64,000 nt of DNA from an uncultured Paracoccaceae bacterium (GCA_937927675.1 CALBSG010000110.1:8214-72213), one strand, 5' to 3'; counted from the first letter of the stretch, positions 7,910-16,991 are shown. The notes: generated from the letters alone by a model not told the origin. Translations and numbers: made by a program.

Positions 7910-9518
7910 CTTCGAAACTGATCTTGTTCCAGACATTGTATTTGCCCGAGGGCTTTCTCATCGGCAGACGTTTGATCTCGGTCTGCGTTGCCGCATCAAA
8001 GACAATCACCGCGCCGTCATCTTCCCAGATCGACACCAGCGCGCGGCTGCCATCCTTGGTGAATTCCGTATGTGCCACGGTCTTGCCCGGCGCGGGCGTG
8101 ATGACCTTGACCACCTCCAAGGATTGCTTGTCGATGATATGCATCTCGCCTTTATGCGGGCCGGTAAAGACATCGGCCCACAGGTAAGGCGTGCCGGCAT
8201 GGCTGCGCAGAAAGAACCCCGGTCCCGAGGTCTTGATAACCTTGACCAGCCGCCAATCTTCCATGTCGATCACGCTGATCGCCCCATCGTTCAGATGCGG
8301 CACCGCCATCACCCGGCGACCGTCCCGCATCCAACTGATGCCCGACCCCAAATGCGGCATGCCGGGCAACGGCAGGCTGGCAATCTCGCGCCCGACATCC
8401 AGATTGACCACCACGCCGGTTTCGCCCTCGCGGTTGGCACCGATCAGGTTGCGATAGTCGGGGCTAAAGAAAAAGTCGTCCAAAGGCGCGGAAACCGCGA
8501 TACGGCGGCGGGCAAAAAGGCCCTTCTCGACACCAATAGCCTCCTCCACCCCGGCCTCGTTGGAATGAACAAAGCCTTCTGGATAAGGGCCTCCGTCCAC
8601 GGTGGTGGCAATTTCCCAAATCTCCGGCACATCCTTCAAGGCCAGCACGAACGTGCCACGCTGCGGGGCCTGATAGACCGCCGACACCCGACTGGCCGTC
8701 CCGTCCTTGCCCGCAACCTCTACCACCTTGGCGACGGTCAGATCACCGGTCGACAGAATGGTCAGCGTCGAGGGCAGATAGTTCGCCACCGCCAGCCACT
8801 TGCCATCCGCACTCATCGCAATGTTGCGGCTGTTCAGCCCGGCGCGCACTTGGCCCACAACGGAAAGCGACCACAGATCATATTTCTGCACCCAACCGTC
8901 GCGCGACATGATGAACACATAGCGCCCGTCAGGACTGAACTTCGGCCCGCCATGCACCGCAAAGGGGGTCTGGAACCGGTCCAAAACCTCAAACGTGTCG
9001 CCATCCAGCACCGAGACATGGTGATCCCCAGTTTCGACCACCAAGGTCACATTCATCGGATCGGCCTTGAACACCGGCGCCACGGCTGGGTGATAGCCTG
9101 CCTCCATCTGGCGTGAGGCTGCTATTTCAGCCGCCCCCCAAACCGGAACATCGGCCAAGGGAGAGGAGACATAGGCCGCCACGGCCGCAATTTCCGGCGC
9201 CGAAAGCGTGGCGGCAAAACCCGGCATCTGGGTCATCGCCCGGCCCTGCCCGATCACGGCTTCCAGCTTTTCGCCCTTCAATCGCCCCAGATTTTCCGGC
9301 AAAAGCGCAGGCCCCGTGCCGCCCAATCGGCTTTCGGCATGGCAACTTGCGCAAAGATCGCGGTATATCAGCGCCCCATTCGGCTGTGCAAAAGCCGGCC
9401 CCGCCAAACTCAGGCCAAGCAAAAGCGCGGCAGCTTTACCTTGGCCCCAATATCCCCCGCGGAGCGTCCGACGCCGGGCCGAAACCCCGATCTCAGAGAA
9501 ACTGATGCGCCGGATCAT
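7893..9518 (-). CDS. nirN: NirN, periplasmic cytochrome c / heme d1 protein
   Basis: A 541-residue periplasmic protein related to NirS. After a signal peptide ending in AGPAFA, a cytochrome c domain carries one heme motif CASCH, followed by an eight-bladed beta-propeller d1-binding domain that starts near VFKADPMNVTLVVETGDHHV and ends at KYNVWNKI. In Pseudomonas and Paracoccus, NirN catalyses the last oxidation of dihydro-heme d1 and helps deliver d1 to NirS. The ATG at 9518 lies inside nirJ with a 26-bp overlap and an upstream GAGGGA site. It differs from NirS by a shorter N-terminus and by lying last among the d1 genes. Confidence 0.92.
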   Translation of the reverse strand: MIRRISFSEIGVSARRRTLRGGYWGQGKAAALLLGLSLAGPAFAQPNGALIYRDLCASCHAESRLGGTGPALLPENLGRLKGEKLEAVIGQGRAMTQMPGFAATLSAPEIAAVAAYVSSPLADVPVWGAAEIAASRQMEAGYHPAVAPVFKADPMNVTLVVETGDHHVSVLDGDTFEVLDRFQTPFAVHGGPKFSPDGRYVFIMSRDGWVQKYDLWSLSVVGQVRAGLNSRNIAMSADGKWLAVANYLPSTLTILSTGDLTVAKVVEVAGKDGTASRVSAVYQAPQRGTFVLALKDVPEIWEIATTVDGGPYPEGFVHSNEAGVEEAIGVEKGLFARRRIAVSAPLDDFFFSPDYRNLIGANREGETGVVVNLDVGREIASLPLPGMPHLGSGISWMRDGRRVMAVPHLNDGAISVIDMEDWRLVKVIKTSGPGFFLRSHAGTPYLWADVFTGPHKGEMHIIDKQSLEVVKVITPAPGKTVAHTEFTKDGSRALVSIWEDDGAVIVFDAATQTEIKRLPMRKPSGKYNVWNKISFEDGTSH

Positions 9519-10707
9519 GGCTTTTCCCTCGGAACGGTGTGACTTCCAGCCGCAAGGCCTCCTCGGCGCCGATCTCGGCATTCGACAGATAGCAGGCCGG
9601 GTCTTCGGCCCAAGGATCGCCCGTCACCTGCAAGGCGCGGATGCGGGTGTTGCCGCCGCAAACCGCCTGAAACGCACAGGCCCAGCAGCGGCCTTTCAAC
9701 GGACGCGGACGCTGACGCAGGGTCGCCAGCATCGCATCCGAACCTGTCCACAGCTCAGAAAACTTGGCGGTCTTGACCGAACCGACGGTGTAATCTGACC
9801 AATAGGTGTCCGGGTGCACCTTGCCCTGCGGGTCGATATTCGCAACGCCCAGCCCACTGGAATTGCCGCCCCACGCCTCCAGATGCGCCCGCACATGGGC
9901 CACCTTGGCGGCGTCGAAATTCCGCTCCACCCAGTTCAGAAAATAGACCGCATCGGCGTCATTGTTGCCTGTGACGATCTCCAGCGGTTGATCTTCGGCC
10001 ACGGCGACCCAAGCCCGGTCGATCAGCTGGTCCATCGCGTGCCGGGTGCGCGCGCGCGCAGTGTCTTCGCCGCGGTTCTTGTCGCCGCGCCCGGCATAGA
10101 CGAGGTGGGAAAGGTAAAACTTGTCCACCCCTTCGGCGTCGCACAGGTCCATCATCGCGGGCAGCATATGGGCGTTGTCCTCGGTGATCGTATAGCGCAG
10201 CCCCACCTTCACGCCCTTGGCCTTGCAGGCCCGCACCCCGGCCAGAGCATCATCAAACGCGCCCTCTACCCCACGGAACCAGTCATTCATCTGCCCGATG
10301 CCGTCCAAGGATATACCGACATAATCGAAGCCCAGATCGGCAATTCGGTCGATGTGCTCCGCCACCTTGGTACCATTGGTCGAAAGCGACAGATGCCGGA
10401 AGCCCAGCTCTTTGGCGCGTTCAGCCAGCGGAAAAAAGTCGAACCGGCTTAAAGGTTCGCCCCCCGACAAGATCAGCGCCGGGATGCCAAAGTCTTTCAG
10501 ATCGTCCAGCACACCCAGCGCCTGTTCGTGCGAAAGCTCGCCCGGAAACGGCACATCGGCGCTGGTCGTATAGCAATGGCGGCATTTCAGGTTGCAGGTG
10601 CGGGTCAGGTTCCAGATCACCACGGGTTTCACCCCACCCGCCGCCGTCCGACGGCGCGGCGGTGTTGGGGCGACAAGTTCTTGCATATATTGCGTCAGGC
10701 GAAACAT
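9493..10707 (-). CDS. nirJ: NirJ, radical SAM heme d1 biosynthesis enzyme
   Basis: A 404-residue cytoplasmic radical SAM protein. The SAM-cluster motif is CNLKCRHC (Cys38, Cys42, Cys45), and the GGEPL SAM-binding motif follows. A C-terminal SPASM/twitch-like cysteine set (CWACAFQAVC and a later DPACY) suggests an auxiliary iron-sulfur cluster. NirJ removes the two propionate side chains of 12,18-didecarboxysiroheme during heme d1 synthesis. Its start codon shares one base with the nirH stop and its end overlaps nirN, so the genes are translationally coupled. Confidence 0.94.
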   Translation of the reverse strand: MFRLTQYMQELVAPTPPRRRTAAGGVKPVVIWNLTRTCNLKCRHCYTTSADVPFPGELSHEQALGVLDDLKDFGIPALILSGGEPLSRFDFFPLAERAKELGFRHLSLSTNGTKVAEHIDRIADLGFDYVGISLDGIGQMNDWFRGVEGAFDDALAGVRACKAKGVKVGLRYTITEDNAHMLPAMMDLCDAEGVDKFYLSHLVYAGRGDKNRGEDTARARTRHAMDQLIDRAWVAVAEDQPLEIVTGNNDADAVYFLNWVERNFDAAKVAHVRAHLEAWGGNSSGLGVANIDPQGKVHPDTYWSDYTVGSVKTAKFSELWTGSDAMLATLRQRPRPLKGRCWACAFQAVCGGNTRIRALQVTGDPWAEDPACYLSNAEIGAEEALRLEVTPFRGKSHDPAHQFL

Positions 10708-11192
10708 CAGCCTTCTCCGGTCAGGCGCAACCCGGTCTTTTTCAGGATCCGGGTCGAATAAAGAATGTCATGGCCGCGGCAGGCCTGACCCAAAAGGGCG
10801 GCCACCTCGGCGCGTTTGGCCTCCACCTCGGCGCGGTCGGCACCGTGCAGCATGGCAAAGAGGTTATAGGGCCAGTCGGGCAGCGCGCGCGGGCGCAGGT
10901 AGCAATGGCTGACAAAGTCGAGCGCACCCACTTTGGCGCCCAGCGCGAGCGCCTGATCATCGGCCACATCCCAAACGCTCATCCCATTTGCCACCATGCC
11001 CAAAGCATAGTGATTGGGGGCAAGGGCCACGCGGCGGATGATGCCCGCCTCTTGCATCGCCGCCATCCGGGCGATCACCTCGGCCTCGTCCAGCCCAAGC
11101 CACCCCCCCACCTCGGCATAAGGGGCGGCAGCCATTGGCAGCCCCCCGGCGGTGGCGGCGATGATCTTGCGGTCTGTGGCGTCGATGCTCAT
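10707..11192 (-). CDS. nirH: NirH, siroheme decarboxylase subunit
   Basis: A 161-residue AsnC/Lrp-like protein of the siroheme decarboxylase family, converting siroheme to 12,18-didecarboxysiroheme in the cytoplasm together with NirD, NirL and NirG. The N-terminal winged-helix region (DATDRKIIAATAGGLP) is followed by an RAM-like domain with the family signature SHCYLRPRALPDWPYNLFAM, which is the NirL/NirH type with a WPYN block. The start overlaps the nirG stop (ATGA). Separation from NirL rests on it being a single-domain protein next to NirG. Confidence 0.9.
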   Translation of the reverse strand: MSIDATDRKIIAATAGGLPMAAAPYAEVGGWLGLDEAEVIARMAAMQEAGIIRRVALAPNHYALGMVANGMSVWDVADDQALALGAKVGALDFVSHCYLRPRALPDWPYNLFAMLHGADRAEVEAKRAEVAALLGQACRGHDILYSTRILKKTGLRLTGEG

Positions 11193-11662
11193 GCGGCAAC
11201 CCGGAACCCGATGAAGAATTCGTGCAGTTTTGGGAAACGCAGCACCTTCAGCCCCGTTTCCCGTTCAATCCGCGCCGCCGCCTTGCCGATGCCTTCGGGC
11301 TTTTCACAAGCCAGAACGAACCACATGTTCAGCCGGTGCGCGCGTTCATAATTATGCGCCACCTCGGGCAGGGCATTGACCAAAGTCACGACCTCTTCAA
11401 ATCGCGCTTGCGGCACGTCCATAGCGCAAAGGCAAAACGCCCCGCCCATCGCCTCGGCGTCATAAAACGGGCCAAAGCGGGTGATCGCGCCGATTTCGCG
11501 CAGGCGCGTCAGCCGCACAATCAGATCCCCCTCGGCCACACCCAAGCCCTCGCCCGCATCGGCAAAGGGGCGCGGGGTCAGGGGAAAGCCGACCTGTAGC
11601 GCGTTCAGGATGGCGCGGTCGGTGGTGTCCAGACTGCCGTCGGGCAGGCGCGTGCGTCTCAT
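11189..11662 (-). CDS. nirG: NirG, siroheme decarboxylase subunit
   Basis: A 157-residue AsnC/Lrp-type protein of the heme d1 pathway. The signature NYERAHRLNMWFVLACEKPE marks the NirD/NirG half of the family (N-Y-x-R with NxWFV), as opposed to the CYRR...WPYN half seen in NirL/NirH. It begins with a winged helix (TTDRAILNALQVGFPLTPRP). Starts overlap stops at both ends (ATGA with nirDL and with nirH), so subunits are likely made in fixed ratio. The ATG at 11662 was preferred over an upstream in-frame codon inside nirDL. Confidence 0.9.
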   Translation of the reverse strand: MRRTRLPDGSLDTTDRAILNALQVGFPLTPRPFADAGEGLGVAEGDLIVRLTRLREIGAITRFGPFYDAEAMGGAFCLCAMDVPQARFEEVVTLVNALPEVAHNYERAHRLNMWFVLACEKPEGIGKAAARIERETGLKVLRFPKLHEFFIGFRVAA

Positions 11663-12624
11663 GGGGCGGCCTCCACGATATGGGCGCCGGTCTGTTTGAA
11701 ACACCGGAGCGAGAACAAGGGTTTCGACATCGCGCCAGCAAGGTCAGGCAGCGCGCGGGCGGCCTCCAGCACCTCCAGCGCGGCGGCGCGGCTGGTGCCG
11801 TGGATCATGGAATACAGCGCATAGGGCCAAACCCCCGGCACCGTCTTGCGGCGGTAGCACAACGTCACCCCCGGCAGCGCGGCCAAGGCCTGCCCTGCGG
11901 CGTCAATCCGGTGTTCTGGCAGATCCCAGACCACCATGGCGTTCGAGGTATAGCCCAGCGCCCGATGCCGAACGATCACCCCCAACCGCGTGATGATCCG
12001 GGCGCGGCAGAGGGCCGCGATCCGGTCCAACACAGCCTCCTCCTCCCCCAAAGCGGCGAAAGGATGCGGCACCAGGGGCAAACCTTGCGCCAAGCCGTGC
12101 AACAGCACGCGGTCGCGGTCACTCAACGCCAGAGGTTCCGCAGGGCGATCCGCCGCCATCGCTTGCCGGACGCCCTTCAGGCGAAACCCAAGATCAATGT
12201 TGAACGCGCGTTCAAGCCGCAGATCCAGCACAGGCAAGCCGGTTGCCGCCTCGATCCGGCAAAGGCAGGCGGCCAGCGGTGCCGTGCCCGACGCGGTGGC
12301 GACGAACCACAGGTTCCAGCTGTCCTCGCGCTGGTAGGAATGGTTCACCCCCGGCTCGGCGCCGACCAGCGCGGCCACTTCCTCCAACCGGTCCGCAGGC
12401 ACGGCCAGCGCCGCCAGCGTGCTGGCCCCGGCGGTATTTGGCCGCACCGTCGCGCCGACCCGCGCCACCTTGCCCTCGGCGATCAGCCGGGTCAGCCGGG
12501 CGATCACCTGACGTTCCGAAATGCCCAAATGCACCCCGATCGCAGCATAGGGCCGGGCGACCAGCGGCAGATCACGCTGGAATTCGTCCAAAAGCCGCGC
12601 GTCGATGGGGTCAAAGTGCAGCAT
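11659..12624 (-). CDS. nirDL: NirDL, fused siroheme decarboxylase subunits D and L
   Basis: A 321-residue protein made of two consecutive AsnC/Lrp-type modules. The N-terminal half has HSYQREDSWNLWFVATA (NirD type) and the C-terminal half CYRRKTVPGVWPYALYSMIH (NirL type). The fusion pairs the two subunit types needed for siroheme decarboxylation in one chain, while NirG and NirH remain separate genes. D-L fusions are known in denitrifiers. The ATG at 12624 was chosen because it lies just beyond the nirF stop with a G-rich upstream stretch; a TTG at 12633 is possible. The stop overlaps the nirG start. Confidence 0.9.
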   Translation of the reverse strand: MLHFDPIDARLLDEFQRDLPLVARPYAAIGVHLGISERQVIARLTRLIAEGKVARVGATVRPNTAGASTLAALAVPADRLEEVAALVGAEPGVNHSYQREDSWNLWFVATASGTAPLAACLCRIEAATGLPVLDLRLERAFNIDLGFRLKGVRQAMAADRPAEPLALSDRDRVLLHGLAQGLPLVPHPFAALGEEEAVLDRIAALCRARIITRLGVIVRHRALGYTSNAMVVWDLPEHRIDAAGQALAALPGVTLCYRRKTVPGVWPYALYSMIHGTSRAAALEVLEAARALPDLAGAMSKPLFSLRCFKQTGAHIVEAAP

Positions 12625-12629
12625 CGCCG

Positions 12630-13784
12630 TCAAAGCCCCGTCTGATGCGCGCGCGCGGTAAAGAAGATGCCGCTCGGCGCCTCGGCTGCCACCTCGCCGA
12701 CCTTTTCACGGGTCTTGGTGTCGTAGATCATCACCCGGTTGTCATCGCGCGCCGAAATCCAGACTTCGGCCCCGCGCGGGGCAAACTCCATGTGCAAAAT
12801 GGCCTTGCCGGGGGTCAGCGTGGCCACAACCTCGTGACTGCGGCTGTCCACCACCTGCACCACATCATTCAGGGGAGTGGCGAAGTTGACCCAGACATAG
12901 GGGCTGGCGGGCTGGGCAATGATAAACACCGGCTGGCCATGAACGGGGGTGGTCGCCGTGGTCTTTTGGCTGGCCCGGTCCACCCAGAGGATTTCGTGAC
13001 GACCGACCGCAGGCAGGGCATATTGCCCTTCGGTAAAGGCCCAGCTTTGCAGATGGGGCATCTTGTAGACCGGCATGTCTTCGCCCGTCTTGCCGTAATC
13101 GGTCAGGAATTTCTGCGGCGGGGCGTCCGGGTTCCACAGATCAAAGGCCGTGACCCCCTTTTCGCCAAAGAGGCCAACAAGGAAGGTGTGGGCATCATCG
13201 GTCAACACAGCGTCAAAGGGGTTCTTTCCGGCATTGCCGATCATCTGGATGGCGGGCGTGGGGCCGGAAAAATCGCCCAAGAACACGTCGCCGGTGTCCC
13301 AGACTGTCCAAGCGAACCGGCGGCCGGGCACATCCACCAGACCCACCGTTTTGCCCTTTGCCGGGATGTCGGCAACCAGCGCCAGCGTTTCGGCGTCAAA
13401 CACCTTGACCCCGCCGGGTTCGTAATTCGACACGGCAACCAACTTGCCGTCATCGCTGATCGCCCCACCTATGGAATTGCCCGCCTGCACGGTGCGCGCA
13501 GCAATGGTGCGGGTCAGAAGGTCGACCTTGGTCAGCCCGCCATCGCGGCCAAAGACGTAGGCAAAGCGTTCGTCGGGGGAATAGGTCAGCGAAGCGTGGC
13601 TCAGATCGCCAAGCCCCTCGATCCGACCAAGGGCGGCGCGGTCGGACCGGTCGATCAGCACAAGGCTGCCAGTGGCGCGTTCGATCACCAGCCCCAAATC
13701 ACCCGTGGCCGTGGCTTGCGGCAGATCGGCCGCAAACGCGGCAGAGGTCATCAGCACCAAGGCAAGCGAAGGCAAGAACCGCAT
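12630..13784 (-). CDS. nirF: NirF, periplasmic heme d1 biosynthesis protein
   Basis: A 384-residue protein with a signal peptide (RFLPSLALVLMTSAAFA) and a NirS-like beta-propeller without the cytochrome c domain. Blade repeats such as DLGLVIERATGSLVLIDR and RFAYVFGRDGG run through the protein. NirF is a periplasmic factor needed for heme d1 formation before the NirN step. No lipobox cysteine follows the signal peptide, so it is predicted to be soluble, as in Paracoccus, unlike the lipoprotein form in Pseudomonas. It is 4 bp downstream of nirC. Confidence 0.93.
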   Translation of the reverse strand: MRFLPSLALVLMTSAAFAADLPQATATGDLGLVIERATGSLVLIDRSDRAALGRIEGLGDLSHASLTYSPDERFAYVFGRDGGLTKVDLLTRTIAARTVQAGNSIGGAISDDGKLVAVSNYEPGGVKVFDAETLALVADIPAKGKTVGLVDVPGRRFAWTVWDTGDVFLGDFSGPTPAIQMIGNAGKNPFDAVLTDDAHTFLVGLFGEKGVTAFDLWNPDAPPQKFLTDYGKTGEDMPVYKMPHLQSWAFTEGQYALPAVGRHEILWVDRASQKTTATTPVHGQPVFIIAQPASPYVWVNFATPLNDVVQVVDSRSHEVVATLTPGKAILHMEFAPRGAEVWISARDDNRVMIYDTKTREKVGEVAAEAPSGIFFTARAHQTGL

Positions 13785-13788
13785 GGGT

Positions 13789-14163
13789 CTATTCCTTTTC
13801 TTTCAGATAGTTCGCGATCCACAGCGCCTCGTCCTCGGTCATCAGGGGGCGCCAAGGCGGCATGGCGGTGCCGGGAATGCCATCAAGAATGATAAGCGCG
13901 AGCCCTTCAGGTTCAGCGTTGGCCAGTGCCTCGGCCGTCAGGGGGCGACCAAGGCCGCCTTTCAGCGTCAGCCCGTGACAGGATCCGCAGTCTTGCAGGA
14001 CCATATGTTCCAGCGCGCGAGCGCGTGCGGGGAGAACCTCGGCAAAGGCGGGACAGGCGACCAAGACCAACGTCGCGCACGCCATGAGCACGGCACGCGG
14101 GCGTCTTGTCTCCCTGCGAGCGGGCCAGAACATACCCGACGAGGTGCGCCAGACGTCACGCAT
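13789..14163 (-). CDS. nirC: NirC, periplasmic monoheme cytochrome c
   Basis: A small class I cytochrome c of up to 124 residues, with the heme motif CGSCH and a methionine ligand region GTAMPPW. NirC is thought to be an electron donor for NirS maturation or for heme d1 synthesis. The hydrophobic segment MACATLVLVACPAFA is the core of a signal peptide. Starting at ATG 14085 would leave it without positive charges, so the longer start at 14163 was chosen; it overlaps the nirE stop by 8 bp and adds a basic n-region (WPARRETRRPRAVL). ATG 14133 is an intermediate option. The exact start is uncertain. Confidence 0.85.
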   Translation of the reverse strand: MRDVWRTSSGMFWPARRETRRPRAVLMACATLVLVACPAFAEVLPARARALEHMVLQDCGSCHGLTLKGGLGRPLTAEALANAEPEGLALIILDGIPGTAMPPWRPLMTEDEALWIANYLKEKE

Positions 14164-14974
14164 AAGCCGCCATCCCCGCGCCCTCGCAGGCAAGGGCGGC
14201 TGCCAAAAGGGCGGGCTCGTAAAGCGACACCACGCGCCCGATGATAAACAGGACCGGCGCCTCGGGCTGGGCATCTGCGACTGCTGCCGCGATGCCTGCG
14301 AGGTCCGACAGAACCCGCGTTTCGCGCGGCGTGGTGGCAGACGCGACAGCCAGCACCGGCGTTTCCGCCGCCAGCCCATGGGCAATCAGTTTGCCCGAAA
14401 TCTCGGCAATATTGGCAACCCCCATATAGACGACCAGCGTGGTGTCACCGCTTGCGAGCGAAGCCCAGTCCAGATCCAGCGCACCATCGCGGGCCCGGTG
14501 CCCGGTGACATAGCGCACGCCGGTTGCCAGACCGCGATGGGTCAGCGGCACGCCTGTCGAACAAGCCGCACCTTGGGCAGAGGTGATGCCGGGTGTGTAA
14601 TCGCAGGCGATCCCCACGGCGCGGCAGGCCTCGGCCTCTTCGCTGCCACGACCAAAGATCAAGGGATCGCCGCCCTTGACCCGCGCCACGCGCAAGCCTT
14701 GCCGGGCAAGGTCGATCAGCATCGCGTTGATGCCGTCCTGTGGCACCTTATGCGCCTTGGGCAGTTTTCCCACATCGATCCGGCGAATATGCGCCGGGAT
14801 CAGCGCCATGATCTCGGGGCTGACGAGGCGATCATAAACCACCACATCGGCCTCGATCATCAGGCGCAGGGCGCGGCGGGTCAGCAACTCGGGGTCGCCG
14901 GGGCCAGCGCCGATCAGATGCACATGGCCGGGCAAATGCGACTTGGGCGGGAAATCTTGGGACAGGACATTCAT
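14156..14974 (-). CDS. nirE: NirE, uroporphyrinogen-III C-methyltransferase
   Basis: A 272-residue SAM-dependent methyltransferase (SUMT family) that makes precorrin-2 from uroporphyrinogen III, the first dedicated step toward heme d1. Family signatures are present: VHLIGAGPGDPELLTRRA at the start, VVVYDRLVSPEI, VARVKGGDPLIFGRGSEE, and TPGITSAQGAACSTGVPLTH. The ATG at 14974 gives the family's usual length. An in-frame GTG at 15037 would add 21 residues without family resemblance. It lies 123 bp downstream of nirS and overlaps nirC. Confidence 0.93.
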   Translation of the reverse strand: MNVLSQDFPPKSHLPGHVHLIGAGPGDPELLTRRALRLMIEADVVVYDRLVSPEIMALIPAHIRRIDVGKLPKAHKVPQDGINAMLIDLARQGLRVARVKGGDPLIFGRGSEEAEACRAVGIACDYTPGITSAQGAACSTGVPLTHRGLATGVRYVTGHRARDGALDLDWASLASGDTTLVVYMGVANIAEISGKLIAHGLAAETPVLAVASATTPRETRVLSDLAGIAAAVADAQPEAPVLFIIGRVVSLYEPALLAAALACEGAGMAAYA

Positions 14975-15097
14975 CGCGCGCACCCCGGCTGGCAGATTGT
15001 ATTTCTTGGAGAGGGAGAAGGCGGAGAGGCGCGCCACACGCCCCCTCCGCCCGCTTGGGGCCGCACCCGAAAGCGCGCCCCCAATCTTGAGCGACGC

Positions 15098-16861
15098 TTA
15101 GTAGACGTCGTCCTTGGTGTTCAGCACGTTGAACTTGCCGGTCGGGGTAATCAGGCGCGGATCCTTGATCACCGTTTTCAATTCCAGCGTCTTGTCATCG
15201 ACAACGACAATCGCGCTTTCCTTGTCCTTGGCGTTCCAGACCGAGAACCAGACCTCGGTGCCGTCCTTGTTGAATTCAGGCTGCACCACACGCGGCTGAC
15301 CATCGGCAATCCCAGCCCATTCGCCAATCGGCAGGGTCTTGAACTCCGGGTCCACATTCGGATCGCCGCCCATCGCCGCGATGTCGAACACCGCCACCGA
15401 CGAGGACACCGCCGCATCCGGGTTCAACGGCGCGTCAACATAAAGATGCTGGCTGGCCGGGTGGGTCTTGATGAACAGCGACCCGCCGCCAAGGGCATAG
15501 AAGCTGTCGACCACTTTCCACGCCTGATCGGGGTGACCTTCCGGGTCCGTCCCAATCAGCGCCACGGATTCGTCGCCAAGGTGCGAGGTCGCCCAGACCG
15601 GCCCATAGACCGGGTGGTTGATGTTCGCGCCACGCCCCGGGTGCGGCGTCTGGCCACCGGTTTCCACCAACGCCGTCAGCTTGTCTTCCTTGGTGTCCAC
15701 CACGGCAATCTTGCCGCGCTGGTTTGCAGCCACCATGAAATAGCGCTTGGAGCTGTCGAACCCGCCGTCATGCAAGAAGCGTTCGGCTTCGATTTCCACG
15801 GTCTTGAGGTTCTTCAGGTCGGTGTAGTCGACGAAGATGATCTTCCCCGTCTCTTTCACGTTGACGATGAACTCTGGCTTGTAATGCGACGACAGGATCG
15901 AGGCGACGCGGGGTTCAGGGTGATAGACCTGCTCGTCATAGATGTTGCCACGGGTCGAGACGATCTTCTTCGGCTCCAGCGTGTCGCCATCCATGATGAC
16001 ATATTGCGGCGGCCAATAGGCGCCAGCGATAGCCAGCTTGTCTTCCCAGCCCTCGAACTTCGAGGTTTCAATCGACCGCGCTTCGATGCCGATCTTGATC
16101 GAGGCGACCGTAGCGGGGGTTTCCATCCAAAGGTCGATCATGTTGACCAGACCATCGCGGCCGATCACGAACAGATAGCGGCCAGAGGCCGAGATGCGGC
16201 TGATGTGAACGGCATAGCCGGTATCGATCACAGCCTTGATCTCATAGGTGCCACCGTCGATCAGCGCCACTTGGCCGGCATCGCGCAGCGTCACCGACAT
16301 CAGGTTGTCGATGTCGATGTCGTTCATCTTTTCTTTCGGGCGGTCTTCCGGTTTGACCACAACCTTCCACGAGGCCAGCATTTCCGGCATGCCCCATTCG
16401 GGCGGGGCCGGCGGCTCCAGCAGCAGATAGCGGGCCATCATGTCGACCTCGGGTTCGGTCAGGGCGCCCGACGTGCCCCAGTTCGGCATCCCTGCCGGCG
16501 AGCCATAGGTGATGAAGCTTTGCAGATACTCATAGCCGACATCGCGGGTGATATCCGTGGTCAAAGGCTTGCCCGTGGCCCCTTTGCGCAGCACGCCATG
16601 GCACCCGGCGCAGCGTTCGAAATAGATCGTGGTGGCCTTTTGGAATTCCTCTTGCGTCATCACCGGATCATCGTCCTTGCGGCCGGGGATTTCGACTTTC
16701 AGCTGACCCAAGGTTGTCATCGAGGGTTCATAAGCGGCGGCGGGGCCGTCGGTGTGGTCCTTGGGCTTTTCTTCCGCGAAAAGAGGCGCGGCCAAAAGAC
16801 CCAAGGCCAAGGCAGCACTGCCCAAAAGGGCAGACCTGGCGGTGTAGGCTTGGGGATGCAT
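15098..16861 (-). CDS. nirS: NirS, cytochrome cd1 nitrite reductase
   Basis: A 587-residue periplasmic enzyme that reduces nitrite to NO. A signal peptide ends near LAAPLFA (residue 29). The cytochrome c domain carries CAGCH at 84-88. The N-terminal arm has His36 and Tyr44, eight residues apart, the same spacing as His17 and Tyr25 of the Paracoccus pantotrophus enzyme, so the Paracoccus-type heme ligand arm appears to be present. The d1 propeller contains the active-site histidine regions ILSSHYKPEF and WATSHLGDES, and ends with KFNVLNT. The start follows a GGAGAG site. It is the first gene of nirSECFDLGHJN and is preceded by a candidate NnrR box. Confidence 0.97.
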   Translation of the reverse strand: MHPQAYTARSALLGSAALALGLLAAPLFAEEKPKDHTDGPAAAYEPSMTTLGQLKVEIPGRKDDDPVMTQEEFQKATTIYFERCAGCHGVLRKGATGKPLTTDITRDVGYEYLQSFITYGSPAGMPNWGTSGALTEPEVDMMARYLLLEPPAPPEWGMPEMLASWKVVVKPEDRPKEKMNDIDIDNLMSVTLRDAGQVALIDGGTYEIKAVIDTGYAVHISRISASGRYLFVIGRDGLVNMIDLWMETPATVASIKIGIEARSIETSKFEGWEDKLAIAGAYWPPQYVIMDGDTLEPKKIVSTRGNIYDEQVYHPEPRVASILSSHYKPEFIVNVKETGKIIFVDYTDLKNLKTVEIEAERFLHDGGFDSSKRYFMVAANQRGKIAVVDTKEDKLTALVETGGQTPHPGRGANINHPVYGPVWATSHLGDESVALIGTDPEGHPDQAWKVVDSFYALGGGSLFIKTHPASQHLYVDAPLNPDAAVSSSVAVFDIAAMGGDPNVDPEFKTLPIGEWAGIADGQPRVVQPEFNKDGTEVWFSVWNAKDKESAIVVVDDKTLELKTVIKDPRLITPTGKFNVLNTKDDVY

Positions 16862-16924
16862 CAGAATCTCTCCGTTCAGCTGGTGAGGCTGAAATGACCT
16901 TGGCCCGCAGCCCCGGCGCGCTCC

Positions 16925-16938
16925 TTGACTTTCGTTAA
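16925..16938. promoter_or_regulatory. NNR/FNR-type operator shared by nirS and nirI
   Basis: The sequence TTGAC-TTTC-GTTAA fits the dyad bound by NnrR/Nnr-type CRP/FNR regulators; read on the minus strand it is TTAAC-GAAA-GTCAA, close to the Nnr site known from Paracoccus. It lies 63 bp from the nirS start and 53 bp from the nirI start, in the 130-bp divergent promoter region. At the usual -41.5 position it would give short leaders on both sides, so one site may serve both operons. The likely protein is the regulator at 27253-27954. Confidence 0.78.
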
Positions 16939-16991
16939 GGCCGGGAAAAACCCCCGCGCGCATAGCTGTTCCGACGCCGGAGCCCACCGCC

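Noticed and set aside
14084..16897. A 937-codon open frame on the plus strand antisense to nirS, nirE and nirC
   Set aside because: It is the complement of well-identified genes; the translation is rich in Arg, His and Gln with no domain, as expected for an antisense shadow in high-GC DNA.
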